Source: Alistipes sp.
Lineage (GTDB): Bacteria; Bacteroidota; Bacteroidia; Bacteroidales; Rikenellaceae
Assembly (NCBI GenBank): GCA_017379015.1
Contig: JAFNXN010000006.1
Coordinates: forward strand, 1 to 38,042
Direction: 5' to 3'
Length of the DNA stretch: 38,042 bases
Shown: positions 7,233 to 15,387 of the stretch, in pieces
Position numbering within the stretch: position 1 is the first letter of the stretch
How the letters are laid out: every line of letters begins with the position of its first letter
Notes under the pieces: model-generated
Seen by the model: the letters and a program-made list of their open reading frames with translations, nothing else
What the model was told of the DNA's origin: nothing
The model's database searches: none
Program-made: the position numbers and the translations under genes

Positions 7233-9257
7233 ATGTCAGGACTTAAATTCGACAAGCGTGAATTGGGCAACTTGGAGTATTCGCTCGATCGAGAGATGCT
7301 CGCAACGGATCGTCGCGGTGGATATATGAGCACCACGATCGTATGCTGCAATACACGCAAGTATCATGGTTTGATGGTTGCACCCATCGACCAGAGCGAG
7401 CGTACGTACGTTCTGCTATCATCGCTCGATGAGACACTCATCCAGCACGACCAAGCATTCAACCTCGCTCTACATCGCTTCAATGGTATCTATGAGCCTC
7501 GCGGACATAAGTATATCACCGACTTTGAGTACACGCCAACACCCACAATCACCTATCGTGTAGGTGGTGCCGTGCTTCGCAAGGAGCTACTTTGGATTCA
7601 CAAGCGTACGCAGCTGATGATTCGCTACACGCTGCTCGATGCCCACTCAGAGACAACCTTACGCCTACGCCCACTCTTGGCATTCCGCGACAAGCACTCT
7701 TTGTCGAAGGCAAACATGGAGGCAGATGGTCGTGCATACCCTATTCCTTACGGTGTTAAGTGTCGCCTCTACGATGGCTTCCCATGGCTACACATGCAGC
7801 TAGACAAGAAGGAGGCAGAGTTCGTAGCAGCACCCGACTGGTACTACAACTTTGAGTATCAGAAGGAGCTACGTCGTGGCTACGAGGGTCATGAGGATCT
7901 GCTCACCACTGGCTACTTCGAGTTTAACATCAAGAAGGGCGAGAGCGTGATATTCTCGGCCTCTACCGACATGATGGCATCGCCCGAGACAATCTCGGCA
8001 GTCTACGAGGCATCGTTGGCACGTCGCACACACAAGATCGACTTCCTTAGCTGTCTTGAGCACTCAGCACGCCAGTTTATCATTCGCCGTCCGGGTGATC
8101 GCACCGAGGTTGTTGCCGGCTACCCATGGTTCGGATCATTCATGGAGGATACATTTATGTCGCTGCCAGGACTCACCCTCACACAGGGTCACAAGGAGGA
8201 CTGCGTCGATGTTCTCGATACGGCTGTCCGCGACCTAGAGTCTAGCGGCTTGTTCGAGGGCAAGTACCCACAACAGACTGTCGATGCACCACTATGGTTC
8301 TTCTTCACCCTTCAGCAGCTCGAGGCACACATCACCCAGAAGGAGCTTTGGGCGAAGTATGGCAGCGTGATGAAGCGCATCCTTGAGGCATATCGCAACG
8401 GCTTTGGCGACGATATAAGACTCCATCCAAATGGTCTTGTATGGGCATCTGCCGAGCGTCCACTAACATGGATGGGCACAATTGTCGATGGTACACCAAT
8501 CACCCCACGTCGCGGCTACCCTGTTGAGCTTCAGGCACTATGGTACAACGCCGTACAGTACACCTTGGCAGTGGCTAAGAAGCAGGGCGACAAGGAGTTT
8601 GTTGCTCAGTGGAAGGATGAGCCTAATAAGACCAAGGAGGCATTCATCTCGAAGTTCTGGCTCGAGGAGGAGGGCTACTTGGCAGACTACGTGAACTATG
8701 ACGAGGTAAATAAATTCATCCGCTGCAACATGGCAGTAGCCTGCGGTCTTGACTACCGCATGCTCAACGACGAGCAGCTTGTGGCAACACTCCAGACCAT
8801 ACATCAGCACCTGCTCACGCCTCGCGGCTTGCGCACACTCTCGCCACGCAACATGCTCTACAAGTCGAACTACAACGAGGATCAGCGTTCGCAGGACCTT
8901 GCTTCGCGCAACGGCTCAGCGTGGATTTGGCCTCTGATGTTCTACGTTAAGGCGTGCTTCGACCTTGGTGGCGCAAACTACCTTGCCGATGCAGAGCGCA
9001 TCCTGGAGGAGTTCGACGACGAGCTACAGACAAAGTGCGTAGGCTCGCTCTCGGAGCGTTTCGAGGGAGATCCTCCACACGGACCACGCGGTTCAGTATC
9101 ACACGCAACATCAGTTGCTGGCCTACTCTTCATAGCAGAGCTTATCAAGAAGCATACGCCTAAGAAGAGTACCCGCAAGAAGGCTGCACCTAAGGCTGAA
9201 AGCACAACCGAGGAGAAGCCAAAGAGAAAGTGTGTACGTAAGAGTGTAAAAAAGTAA
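7233..9257 (+). CDS. Glycogen debranching enzyme (amylo-alpha-1,6-glucosidase, GH133 type)
   Basis: It is predicted to remove alpha-1,6 branches from glycogen. An N-terminal bacterial GDE_N domain (about 1-250, with CNTRKYHGLMVAP) is followed by an alpha/alpha-barrel glucosidase domain (about 270-630). YPWFGSFMEDTF (acidic pair Glu305/Asp306), VDAPLWFF and NGSAWIWPLMFY match conserved family segments. I use the ATG at 7233 (674 residues, MSGLKFDKREL), which fits known family starts; an ATG at 7179 would add 18 residues. The C-terminus carries an unusual Lys/Arg-rich tail of about 36 residues (KKSTRKKAAPK...). It is the first gene of a three-gene glycogen cluster. Confidence 0.92.
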   Translation: MSGLKFDKRELGNLEYSLDREMLATDRRGGYMSTTIVCCNTRKYHGLMVAPIDQSERTYVLLSSLDETLIQHDQAFNLALHRFNGIYEPRGHKYITDFEYTPTPTITYRVGGAVLRKELLWIHKRTQLMIRYTLLDAHSETTLRLRPLLAFRDKHSLSKANMEADGRAYPIPYGVKCRLYDGFPWLHMQLDKKEAEFVAAPDWYYNFEYQKELRRGYEGHEDLLTTGYFEFNIKKGESVIFSASTDMMASPETISAVYEASLARRTHKIDFLSCLEHSARQFIIRRPGDRTEVVAGYPWFGSFMEDTFMSLPGLTLTQGHKEDCVDVLDTAVRDLESSGLFEGKYPQQTVDAPLWFFFTLQQLEAHITQKELWAKYGSVMKRILEAYRNGFGDDIRLHPNGLVWASAERPLTWMGTIVDGTPITPRRGYPVELQALWYNAVQYTLAVAKKQGDKEFVAQWKDEPNKTKEAFISKFWLEEEGYLADYVNYDEVNKFIRCNMAVACGLDYRMLNDEQLVATLQTIHQHLLTPRGLRTLSPRNMLYKSNYNEDQRSQDLASRNGSAWIWPLMFYVKACFDLGGANYLADAERILEEFDDELQTKCVGSLSERFEGDPPHGPRGSVSHATSVAGLLFIAELIKKHTPKKSTRKKAAPKAESTTEEKPKRKCVRKSVKK

Positions 9258-9276
9258 AACGTAAAATATATTGATT

Positions 9277-10593
9277 ATGAGAGTCTTAATGTTCGGATGG
9301 GAGTTTCCTCCCCATATTGCTGGAGGTCTTGGCACTGCCTGCTATGGCATGACTCAGGGCCTAGCACGCAACAATGTGGAGGTTATCTTCGTGATGCCCA
9401 AGGCATCGGGTGACGAGGATCAGAGCTTTGTCAAGGTTGTCAACGCCAGCGACATCGAGGCACGCTATTGTGACTCAAGCATTGAGGGCGCAGATGACAT
9501 CATGCGTAAGATTTCGTTCATCCATATCGACTCAAATATGGTTCCCTACATCTCTCCTGAGGAGTGGGCAACATATCGCGAGGGCTACGAGCGCACTGGC
9601 AAGAAGTTCTGGGAGCGCAAGGGCGACAGCTGGACACAGCGTTACACCTTCTCGGGTAAGTATGGTGCCAACATCATGGAGGAGGTTGCTCGCTACGCCG
9701 TTGTTGCTGCCGAGGTAGCACAGCAGCTCGAGGGTCAGTTTGATGTAATCCATGCCCACGACTGGTTGACATACTTTGCTGGTATCGCCGCAAAGCGCGT
9801 ATCGGGCAAGCCTCTTGTGGTACACATGCACGCTACGTCGTTCGACCGTTCATCGAGCGATAACATCGACACACGTGTCTACGAGATTGAGCGCGCAGGT
9901 ATGGCTGCTGCCGACATGGTTATTGCCGTATCGAACCTCACACGCAACATCGTCATCAACAAGTATAACATTGAGCCAGAGAAGGTTGTAGCAGTACACA
10001 ATGCTGTTCAGTTTGCCGAGAACGACAACCCACTTCCCGAGCGTGGTGTCGATGATAAGATCGTTACGTTCCTCGGTCGTATCACCTTCCAGAAGGGTCC
10101 CGACTACTTCATCGAGGCGGCTGCCAAGGTGCTCAAGCGTGTGCCTAACGTGCGCTTCGTGATGGCTGGTTCGGGCGATATGATGAACCATTGTATCCGT
10201 CGTGCTGCACAGCTCGGCATCTCGGATCGCTTCCACTTCACAGGCTTCCTCAAGGGCGATGACGTGCAGAAGATGTTCCAGCTCTCGGACGTATATGTGA
10301 TGCCATCGGTATCAGAGCCTTTCGGTATCTCTCCTTTGGAGGCTATGCGCTCGAACGTGCCAACCATCATCTCGAAGCAGAGTGGTGTTGCAGAGGTTCT
10401 CGACTACGCAGTGAAGGTCGACTATTGGGATGTTGACGCTATGGCTGACTCGATCTACGGTCTTATCACCTACCCAGCCCTTGCCAAGATGTTCTCGGAG
10501 AAGGGTATGGACGAGGTAAATAACCTTAAGTGGTTCAATGCTGCTACAAAGATTAAGGATGTATATCAGCAGGCTATCGATAAGTGTAAATAA
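9277..10593 (+). CDS. Glycogen synthase-like glycosyltransferase
   Basis: This GT-B fold glycosyltransferase (GT4/GT5 type) of 438 residues begins MRVLMFGWEFPPHIAGGLGT. The glycine-rich N-terminal loop is typical of enzymes that elongate alpha-1,4-glucan from a nucleotide sugar. HAHDWLT and the C-terminal EPFGISPLE (Glu347, Glu355; the E-x7-E motif of retaining GT-B enzymes) are present. A TTG at 9271 is also in frame, but the ATG six bases later is preferred. It is 19 bases downstream of the debranching gene. The gene order debranching enzyme / glycosyltransferase / GH57 is typical of Bacteroidetes and supports a glycogen role; the donor sugar is inferred. Confidence 0.9.
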   Translation: MRVLMFGWEFPPHIAGGLGTACYGMTQGLARNNVEVIFVMPKASGDEDQSFVKVVNASDIEARYCDSSIEGADDIMRKISFIHIDSNMVPYISPEEWATYREGYERTGKKFWERKGDSWTQRYTFSGKYGANIMEEVARYAVVAAEVAQQLEGQFDVIHAHDWLTYFAGIAAKRVSGKPLVVHMHATSFDRSSSDNIDTRVYEIERAGMAAADMVIAVSNLTRNIVINKYNIEPEKVVAVHNAVQFAENDNPLPERGVDDKIVTFLGRITFQKGPDYFIEAAAKVLKRVPNVRFVMAGSGDMMNHCIRRAAQLGISDRFHFTGFLKGDDVQKMFQLSDVYVMPSVSEPFGISPLEAMRSNVPTIISKQSGVAEVLDYAVKVDYWDVDAMADSIYGLITYPALAKMFSEKGMDEVNNLKWFNAATKIKDVYQQAIDKCK

Positions 10594-10611
10594 TAATAAA
10601 GGTAACAATAT

Positions 10612-11790
10612 ATGAAGACAGTTTGTTTCTACTTCCAGGTACACCAGCCCTGGCGTTTGAAGACCTATCGTTTCTTCCAGATGGGCAAAGATCACAACTA
10701 CTTGGATGACTTCACCAATCGCTCTATCATGCAGAAGATTGCTCGTGAGTGTTATCTTCCAATGAATGCACTTCTTCTAAGCCTCATTGAGAAGCATCAG
10801 GGTGCGTTTAAGTGTACATTCTCAATCACAGGTTCGGCTGTTGAGCAGTTTAAGGCATACGCTCCTGAGGTTCTCACATCGTTTAAGCGTCTTGCCGAGA
10901 CTGGCTGCGTTGAGTTCCTTGCCGAGACCTACTCTCACTCGCTCTCGTCACTCTTCTCTGTAGATGAGTTCAAGCAGGAGGTTAAGCTTCACACACAGAT
11001 GCTTAAGGAGGAGTTTGGTGTTAAGCCTACGGCATTCCGCAACACCGAGCTTATCTACTCTGACGAGATTGCTAAGGCTATCGAGGGCATGGGCTTCAAG
11101 ACTATGTTGGCTGAGGGTGCTAAGCATATCCTCGGTTGGAAGTCACCTAACTTTGTATACACCGACGCTGTCGACAACAAGCTTCGCCTCTTGTTGCGCA
11201 ACTATAAGCTATCGGACGATATTGCCTTCCGCTTCTCTAACGAGGGCTGGCCAGAGTGGCCTCTTACGGCAGATAAGTATGCTGGCTGGGTAGCCTCAGA
11301 GAGTGGTGATGTTGTCAACCTCTTCATGGACTACGAGACCTTCGGCGAGCACCAGAAGGCTGCAACGGGCATCTTCGACTTTATGAAGGCCCTTCCAGAG
11401 GCTATGTTGGCAACTGGCGAGCTTGAGTTTGCTACAGCTAGCGAGGCTGCAAAGCGTCTACAGCCAGTAGCAGTGCTCCACTGTCCTTACGCTATGTCAT
11501 GGGCCGACGAGGAGCGCGACGTTACAGCATGGCTTGGTAACGATCTTCAGAATGAGGCGTTTAGCAAGCTATACGCTCTAGCACCAAAGGTTAAGAAGGC
11601 TAAGAATAAGGACTTTGAGTTCGTATGGCACTTTATGCAGAACTCTGACCACTTCTACTATATGGCTACCAAGTGGTTCTCTGACGGTGACGTACACTCA
11701 TACTTCAACCCATACGGTTCGGCTTACGAGGCCTTCATCAACTACATGAACGTGTTGGCAGACTTCGAGATCGAGCTCAACAAGTTGTAA
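10612..11790 (+). CDS. GH57 alpha-glucanase (alpha-amylase/branching-type)
   Basis: The 392-residue protein shows the five GH57 motifs: HQP (11-13), GCVEFLAETYSHSL (about 98-111), FRNTELIYS with predicted nucleophile Glu146, MDYETFGEH with predicted acid/base Asp240, and SDHFYYM near the C-terminus. There is no signal peptide, so it should act on intracellular alpha-glucan. GH57 members include amylases, 4-alpha-glucanotransferases and branching enzymes; sequence alone does not decide. No other branching enzyme is visible in this cluster. It ends 26 bases before a strong terminator. Confidence 0.92.
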   Translation: MKTVCFYFQVHQPWRLKTYRFFQMGKDHNYLDDFTNRSIMQKIARECYLPMNALLLSLIEKHQGAFKCTFSITGSAVEQFKAYAPEVLTSFKRLAETGCVEFLAETYSHSLSSLFSVDEFKQEVKLHTQMLKEEFGVKPTAFRNTELIYSDEIAKAIEGMGFKTMLAEGAKHILGWKSPNFVYTDAVDNKLRLLLRNYKLSDDIAFRFSNEGWPEWPLTADKYAGWVASESGDVVNLFMDYETFGEHQKAATGIFDFMKALPEAMLATGELEFATASEAAKRLQPVAVLHCPYAMSWADEERDVTAWLGNDLQNEAFSKLYALAPKVKKAKNKDFEFVWHFMQNSDHFYYMATKWFSDGDVHSYFNPYGSAYEAFINYMNVLADFEIELNKL

Positions 11791-11816
11791 TTATCTGATA
11801 GGCTTAAAGCAACGAT

Positions 11817-11847
11817 GACCGCTACCCACAAGGGTGGCGGTCATTTT
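11817..11847 (+). terminator. Rho-independent terminator of the glycogen operon
   Basis: Stem GACCGCTACCC / GGGTGGCGGTC (11 pairs, one G-T, loop ACAA) at 11817-11842, followed by ATTTTG. Confidence 0.85.
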
Positions 11848-11857
11848 GTCGTTGTTG

Positions 11858-12240
11858 GCGCAGTCAACAGAGAGAAAAAAACAACAAAAAAATATGATGC
11901 TCGACTTCGTTCTCGTCTCTTTCGTCTCTTTCGTCCCTCTCTCAGAGATGCAAAGACAACAGAGACGTAGAGACAACAGAGACGCAGAGACAACAGAGAG
12001 GGCGCAGTCAACAGAGACGAAGAGACGCAGAGACAACAGAGAGAAGCGCGGACAACAGAGACAACAGAGACAACAGTGAGAAAAAAACAACAAAAAAATA
12101 TGATGCTCGACTTCGTTCTCGCCCCTCTCGTCCCTCTCGTCTTGCTCGTCTTTCTCGTCCCTCTCGTCTTTCTCGTCCCTCTCGTCTTTCTCGTCTCTCT
12201 CGTCTCTCTCGTCCCTCTCGTCTCTCTCTCGTCTCTCTCT
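11858..12240. repeat. Low-complexity composite repeat with two cores and a nonamer tract (locus B)
   Basis: The core found at 4173-4225 recurs at 11858-11911 (nearly identical, one extra A) and, shortened, at 12078-12117. Between them is a purine-rich tract of GAGACAACAGAGACG-like words. From about 12118 to 12235 lie roughly 13 copies of a 9-base unit CTCGTCYYT. The 9-base period makes open frames encoding Arg-Glu-Thr-Arg-like tripeptides on the minus strand; I treat these as noncoding. The region sits between the glycogen terminator and the palindromic array. Confidence 0.8.
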
Positions 12241-12250
12241 CTTTGTGTCA

Positions 12251-12526
12251 ATTAGCAGATTGCGGCATAATACAAAAAATTTCTTGTCAGAGTGGTGCTA
12301 ATGTGGTGCTGACACGAGAAAGCCCGGATGGGACATACTAAGCGTATTTCCCATTCGGGCTTTTGACTGAAGTGCCGCAGTAGCGCCACTATCACAAAAA
12401 ATTTCTTGTCAGAGTGGTGCTAATTTGCCGCCGATTAAGAGATTGGGCTGGAAGGGACATACTAAGCGTATTTCCCTTTCAGCCCAATGATTGAGGTGGC
12501 GAAGTAGCGCCACTATCACAAGAAAT
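12251..12526. repeat. Tandem array of palindromic intergenic units (locus B: one partial, two full)
   Basis: A truncated 3' end (12251-12278) precedes unit B1 (12279-12400) and unit B2 (12401-12526). Central stems pair 12319-12333 with 12349-12363 (B1) and 12442-12457 with 12473-12488 (B2). B2 has a different stem sequence (ATTGGGCTGG...) but remains fully paired, so changes on one arm are matched on the other. Both loops carry ATAC-TAAGC-GTAT. The 3' hairpin is GTGcCGC-AGTA-GCGcCAC in B1 and fully paired GTGGCG / CGCCAC in B2. The last base of the array is the first base (complement strand) of the gcvP stop codon. Confidence 0.9.
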
Positions 12527-15357
12527 TACATGCAGCGGCAAACCAAATTACGATCACCATAACCATTGTCGATCTTGGTAACGTATGGGAAGAACTTACC
12601 CTCAGCAATCCACTCGAGTGGGAAGGCAGCCTCCTCACGAGAATATGGATGGTTCCACTCGCCAGCAAGCTCACGTGCAGTGTGTGGGGCGTTGACAACA
12701 ACGTTGTCGGCATTGCCAGAGGCAGCAGCAGCCTCGCACTCACGCTTAATCTGGATGAGCGACTCGATGAAGCGATCCATCTCCGCCTTAGACTCACTCT
12801 CAGTAGGCTCAACCATCAAGGTCTCGTGAACAGGGAATGAGAGGGTTGGCGCGTGGTAGCCGTAGTCCATAAGACGGTGAGCTATATCGCCACAGTCGAT
12901 ATTGTAGTCGTGCTTGAAGCGAGTGAGGTCGAGGATCATCTCGTGACCTACGCGACCAGTCTCGCCAGAGTAGAAGGTGCGGTACTCGTCCTTAAGCGCA
13001 GATGACATGTAGTTAGCATTAACGATAGCCATCTCTGTCGAACGACGCAAGCCCTCGAAGCCGAGCATGCGGATATAGCCATAGGTGATAGGGAGCAACA
13101 TTGCAGAACCCCATGGTGAAGATGATACTGCAGTGATACCCTCCTCGCCACCAGTCTCCATGAGCGAGTGGGTAGGCAAGAACTTAACGAGGTGCTCAGC
13201 AACGCATACAGGACCAACACCAGGACCGCCACCGCCGTGAGGCATTGCAAAGGTCTTGTGGAGGTTGAGGTGGCAGACGTCAGCACCGATGTAGCCAGGG
13301 TTAGTAAGACCCACCTGAGCATTCATGTTAGCACCGTCCATATATACCTGACCGCCAGCATCGTGGATCGCATCAACGATATCACGAATACGGCTCTCGA
13401 AGACACCGTGAGTAGATGGGTATGTCACCATCAAGCCGCAGAGCTCCGATGAGTGCTCCTCAGCCTTCTTCTTAAGGTCATCAACATCGATGTTACCATT
13501 CGCGTCACATGCCACAGTTACGATCTTCATGCCCGCCATAGCTGCCGATGCTGGGTTAGTACCGTGAGCCGATGATGGGATGAGGATGATGTTACGATAG
13601 CCCTGACCACGGCTCTGGTGGTATGCACGAATCATCATAAGACCTGTGTACTCGCCCGCAGCACCAGAGTTTGGCTGGAGAGTACATCCCGCAAAGCCAG
13701 TGATTGTTGCGAGGTAGCTCTCGAGGTTAGCGATAAGCTCGCGATAGCCCTCAGCCTGATCAGCAGGAGCAAATGGGTGCATATTCTGGAAGCCAGCCAA
13801 TGAGAGTGGCTGCATGAGCTGAGCAGCGTTGAGCTTCATGGTACATGAGCCGAGCGAGATCATAGAGTTCATCAACGAGATGTCGCGCAACTCAAGACGC
13901 TTGATATAACGCATCATCTCGGTCTCGGTGCGGTATGAGTTGAAGATTGCCTCGGTGAAGAAGTCGCTCTCACGCTTTACGTCATCAGCGATCTGAGCAG
14001 CCTCAACACGCTTAACAGCCTTAGCCTTCTTGCCACGTGCCTCAGCAAAGATGTCAACGATGGTCTGAAGCTCTGAGTCGGTAGTCACCTCGTCGAACGA
14101 CATGCGTACGCAGTCGTCGGCAGGATAGTAGAGGTTAATCTCGCGTGCAAGGGCAATATCCTGAATTACAGATGCCTCCGCCTCAACCTCAAGGGTGTCG
14201 AAGAGAGCCTTTGTGCGAACTACATAGCCCATAGCCTCCAACGCAGCCTTAACGGTGAGAGCTGCAGTGTGGGCATTGAGTGCTGCACGCTGCAATCCCT
14301 CCTTACCATTATATATACAGTAGAAGCCCACCATCGAAGCCATAAGAGCCTGTGCAGTACAGATATTCGATGTAGCCTTCTCACGCTTGATATGCTGCTC
14401 ACGCATCTGGAGCGACATGCGCAACGCCTTATTACCAAGACGGTCTACCGATACGCCGATGATACGGCCAGGCATCTGACGCTTATAGGCATCGCGAGTA
14501 GCCATATAGCCTGCGCTAGGACCACCAAGACCCATAGGGCAACCAAGACGCTGAGTAGTACCTACAGCGATGTCGGCACCCCACTCTGCTGGCGACTTCA
14601 ACAATGCCAACGACAATAGGTCGGCAACAGCCGTAACGGTTACACCTGCCTCATGAGCCTTTGCTGCGAACTCAGCGTAGTTACGTACCTCACCATTAGC
14701 TGCTGGGTACTGCAAGATAGCACCGAACTCCTTGCCTGAGAACTCATACGATGCGAAGTCGTCACGGATAATCTCGATGCCAAAAGGCTCGGCACGTGTG
14801 ATGAGCACATCGAAGGTCTGTGGGAAGATGTTCTCGTCAACGAAGATCTGGTTGCGACCCTGCTTTACTGCCTCGCGCGAGCGCAAAGCATACATCATAA
14901 GCATAGCCTCAGCCGAAGCAGTAGCCTCGTCGAGCAACGAGCAGTTAGCCACCTCCATGCCTGTAAGCGAGAGGATGGCAGTCTGGAAGTTGAGCAACGC
15001 CTCAAGACGACCCTGCGAGATCTCAGCCTGGTAAGGGGTGTATGAGGTGTACCATGCTGGGTTCTCGAATACGTTGCGCGACACTACGGCTGGCACTACG
15101 TTAGGATAGTAACCCATACCGATGAATGAACGGAAGGTACGATTCTTAGATGCTAGCTCAGCGATGTGTGCTGCATACTCATACTCGCTCATAGCCTCAG
15201 GGAGGTCCAAAGCCTTCTTAAGGCGGATATTCTGTGGGATAACCTGCTGAAGAAGCTCCTCAACAGAAGCCACACCAATGGTTGCGAGCATCTCCTGGAG
15301 ATCCTCCTTAGAGTTTAGACCGACATGGCGGTCAACAAAGCTGTCAAAGGTTTTCAT
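12526..15357 (-). CDS. gcvP: Glycine dehydrogenase (decarboxylating), P protein
   Basis: This is the PLP-dependent P protein of the glycine cleavage system; it decarboxylates glycine and passes the aminomethyl group to the H protein lipoyl arm. The 943-residue single-chain form begins MKTFDSFVDRHVGLNSKEDL. HLNLHKTFAMPHGGGGPG carries the PLP lysine (Lys701). Full-length P proteins are about 950 residues, so it is intact. It follows the nucleoside kinase by 30 bases and may be co-transcribed with it. No gcvT or gcvH is in the window. Its 3' end abuts a palindromic array. Confidence 0.97.
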   Translation of the reverse strand: MKTFDSFVDRHVGLNSKEDLQEMLATIGVASVEELLQQVIPQNIRLKKALDLPEAMSEYEYAAHIAELASKNRTFRSFIGMGYYPNVVPAVVSRNVFENPAWYTSYTPYQAEISQGRLEALLNFQTAILSLTGMEVANCSLLDEATASAEAMLMMYALRSREAVKQGRNQIFVDENIFPQTFDVLITRAEPFGIEIIRDDFASYEFSGKEFGAILQYPAANGEVRNYAEFAAKAHEAGVTVTAVADLLSLALLKSPAEWGADIAVGTTQRLGCPMGLGGPSAGYMATRDAYKRQMPGRIIGVSVDRLGNKALRMSLQMREQHIKREKATSNICTAQALMASMVGFYCIYNGKEGLQRAALNAHTAALTVKAALEAMGYVVRTKALFDTLEVEAEASVIQDIALAREINLYYPADDCVRMSFDEVTTDSELQTIVDIFAEARGKKAKAVKRVEAAQIADDVKRESDFFTEAIFNSYRTETEMMRYIKRLELRDISLMNSMISLGSCTMKLNAAQLMQPLSLAGFQNMHPFAPADQAEGYRELIANLESYLATITGFAGCTLQPNSGAAGEYTGLMMIRAYHQSRGQGYRNIILIPSSAHGTNPASAAMAGMKIVTVACDANGNIDVDDLKKKAEEHSSELCGLMVTYPSTHGVFESRIRDIVDAIHDAGGQVYMDGANMNAQVGLTNPGYIGADVCHLNLHKTFAMPHGGGGPGVGPVCVAEHLVKFLPTHSLMETGGEEGITAVSSSPWGSAMLLPITYGYIRMLGFEGLRRSTEMAIVNANYMSSALKDEYRTFYSGETGRVGHEMILDLTRFKHDYNIDCGDIAHRLMDYGYHAPTLSFPVHETLMVEPTESESKAEMDRFIESLIQIKRECEAAAASGNADNVVVNAPHTARELAGEWNHPYSREEAAFPLEWIAEGKFFPYVTKIDNGYGDRNLVCRCM

Positions 15358-15387
15358 TAGTTTAATCGTTTTATTGTTGTTTTTTGG

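Noticed and set aside
12118-12235. Possible CRISPR array
   Set aside because: The repeats are contiguous 9-mers without spacers, and no cas genes are present.
11841-12251. Open frames over locus B encoding (RET/KTR/GTR)n peptides
   Set aside because: The 9-base repeat period automatically gives long open frames in several phases. A similar peptide at locus A reflects the shared DNA repeat, not a protein family.
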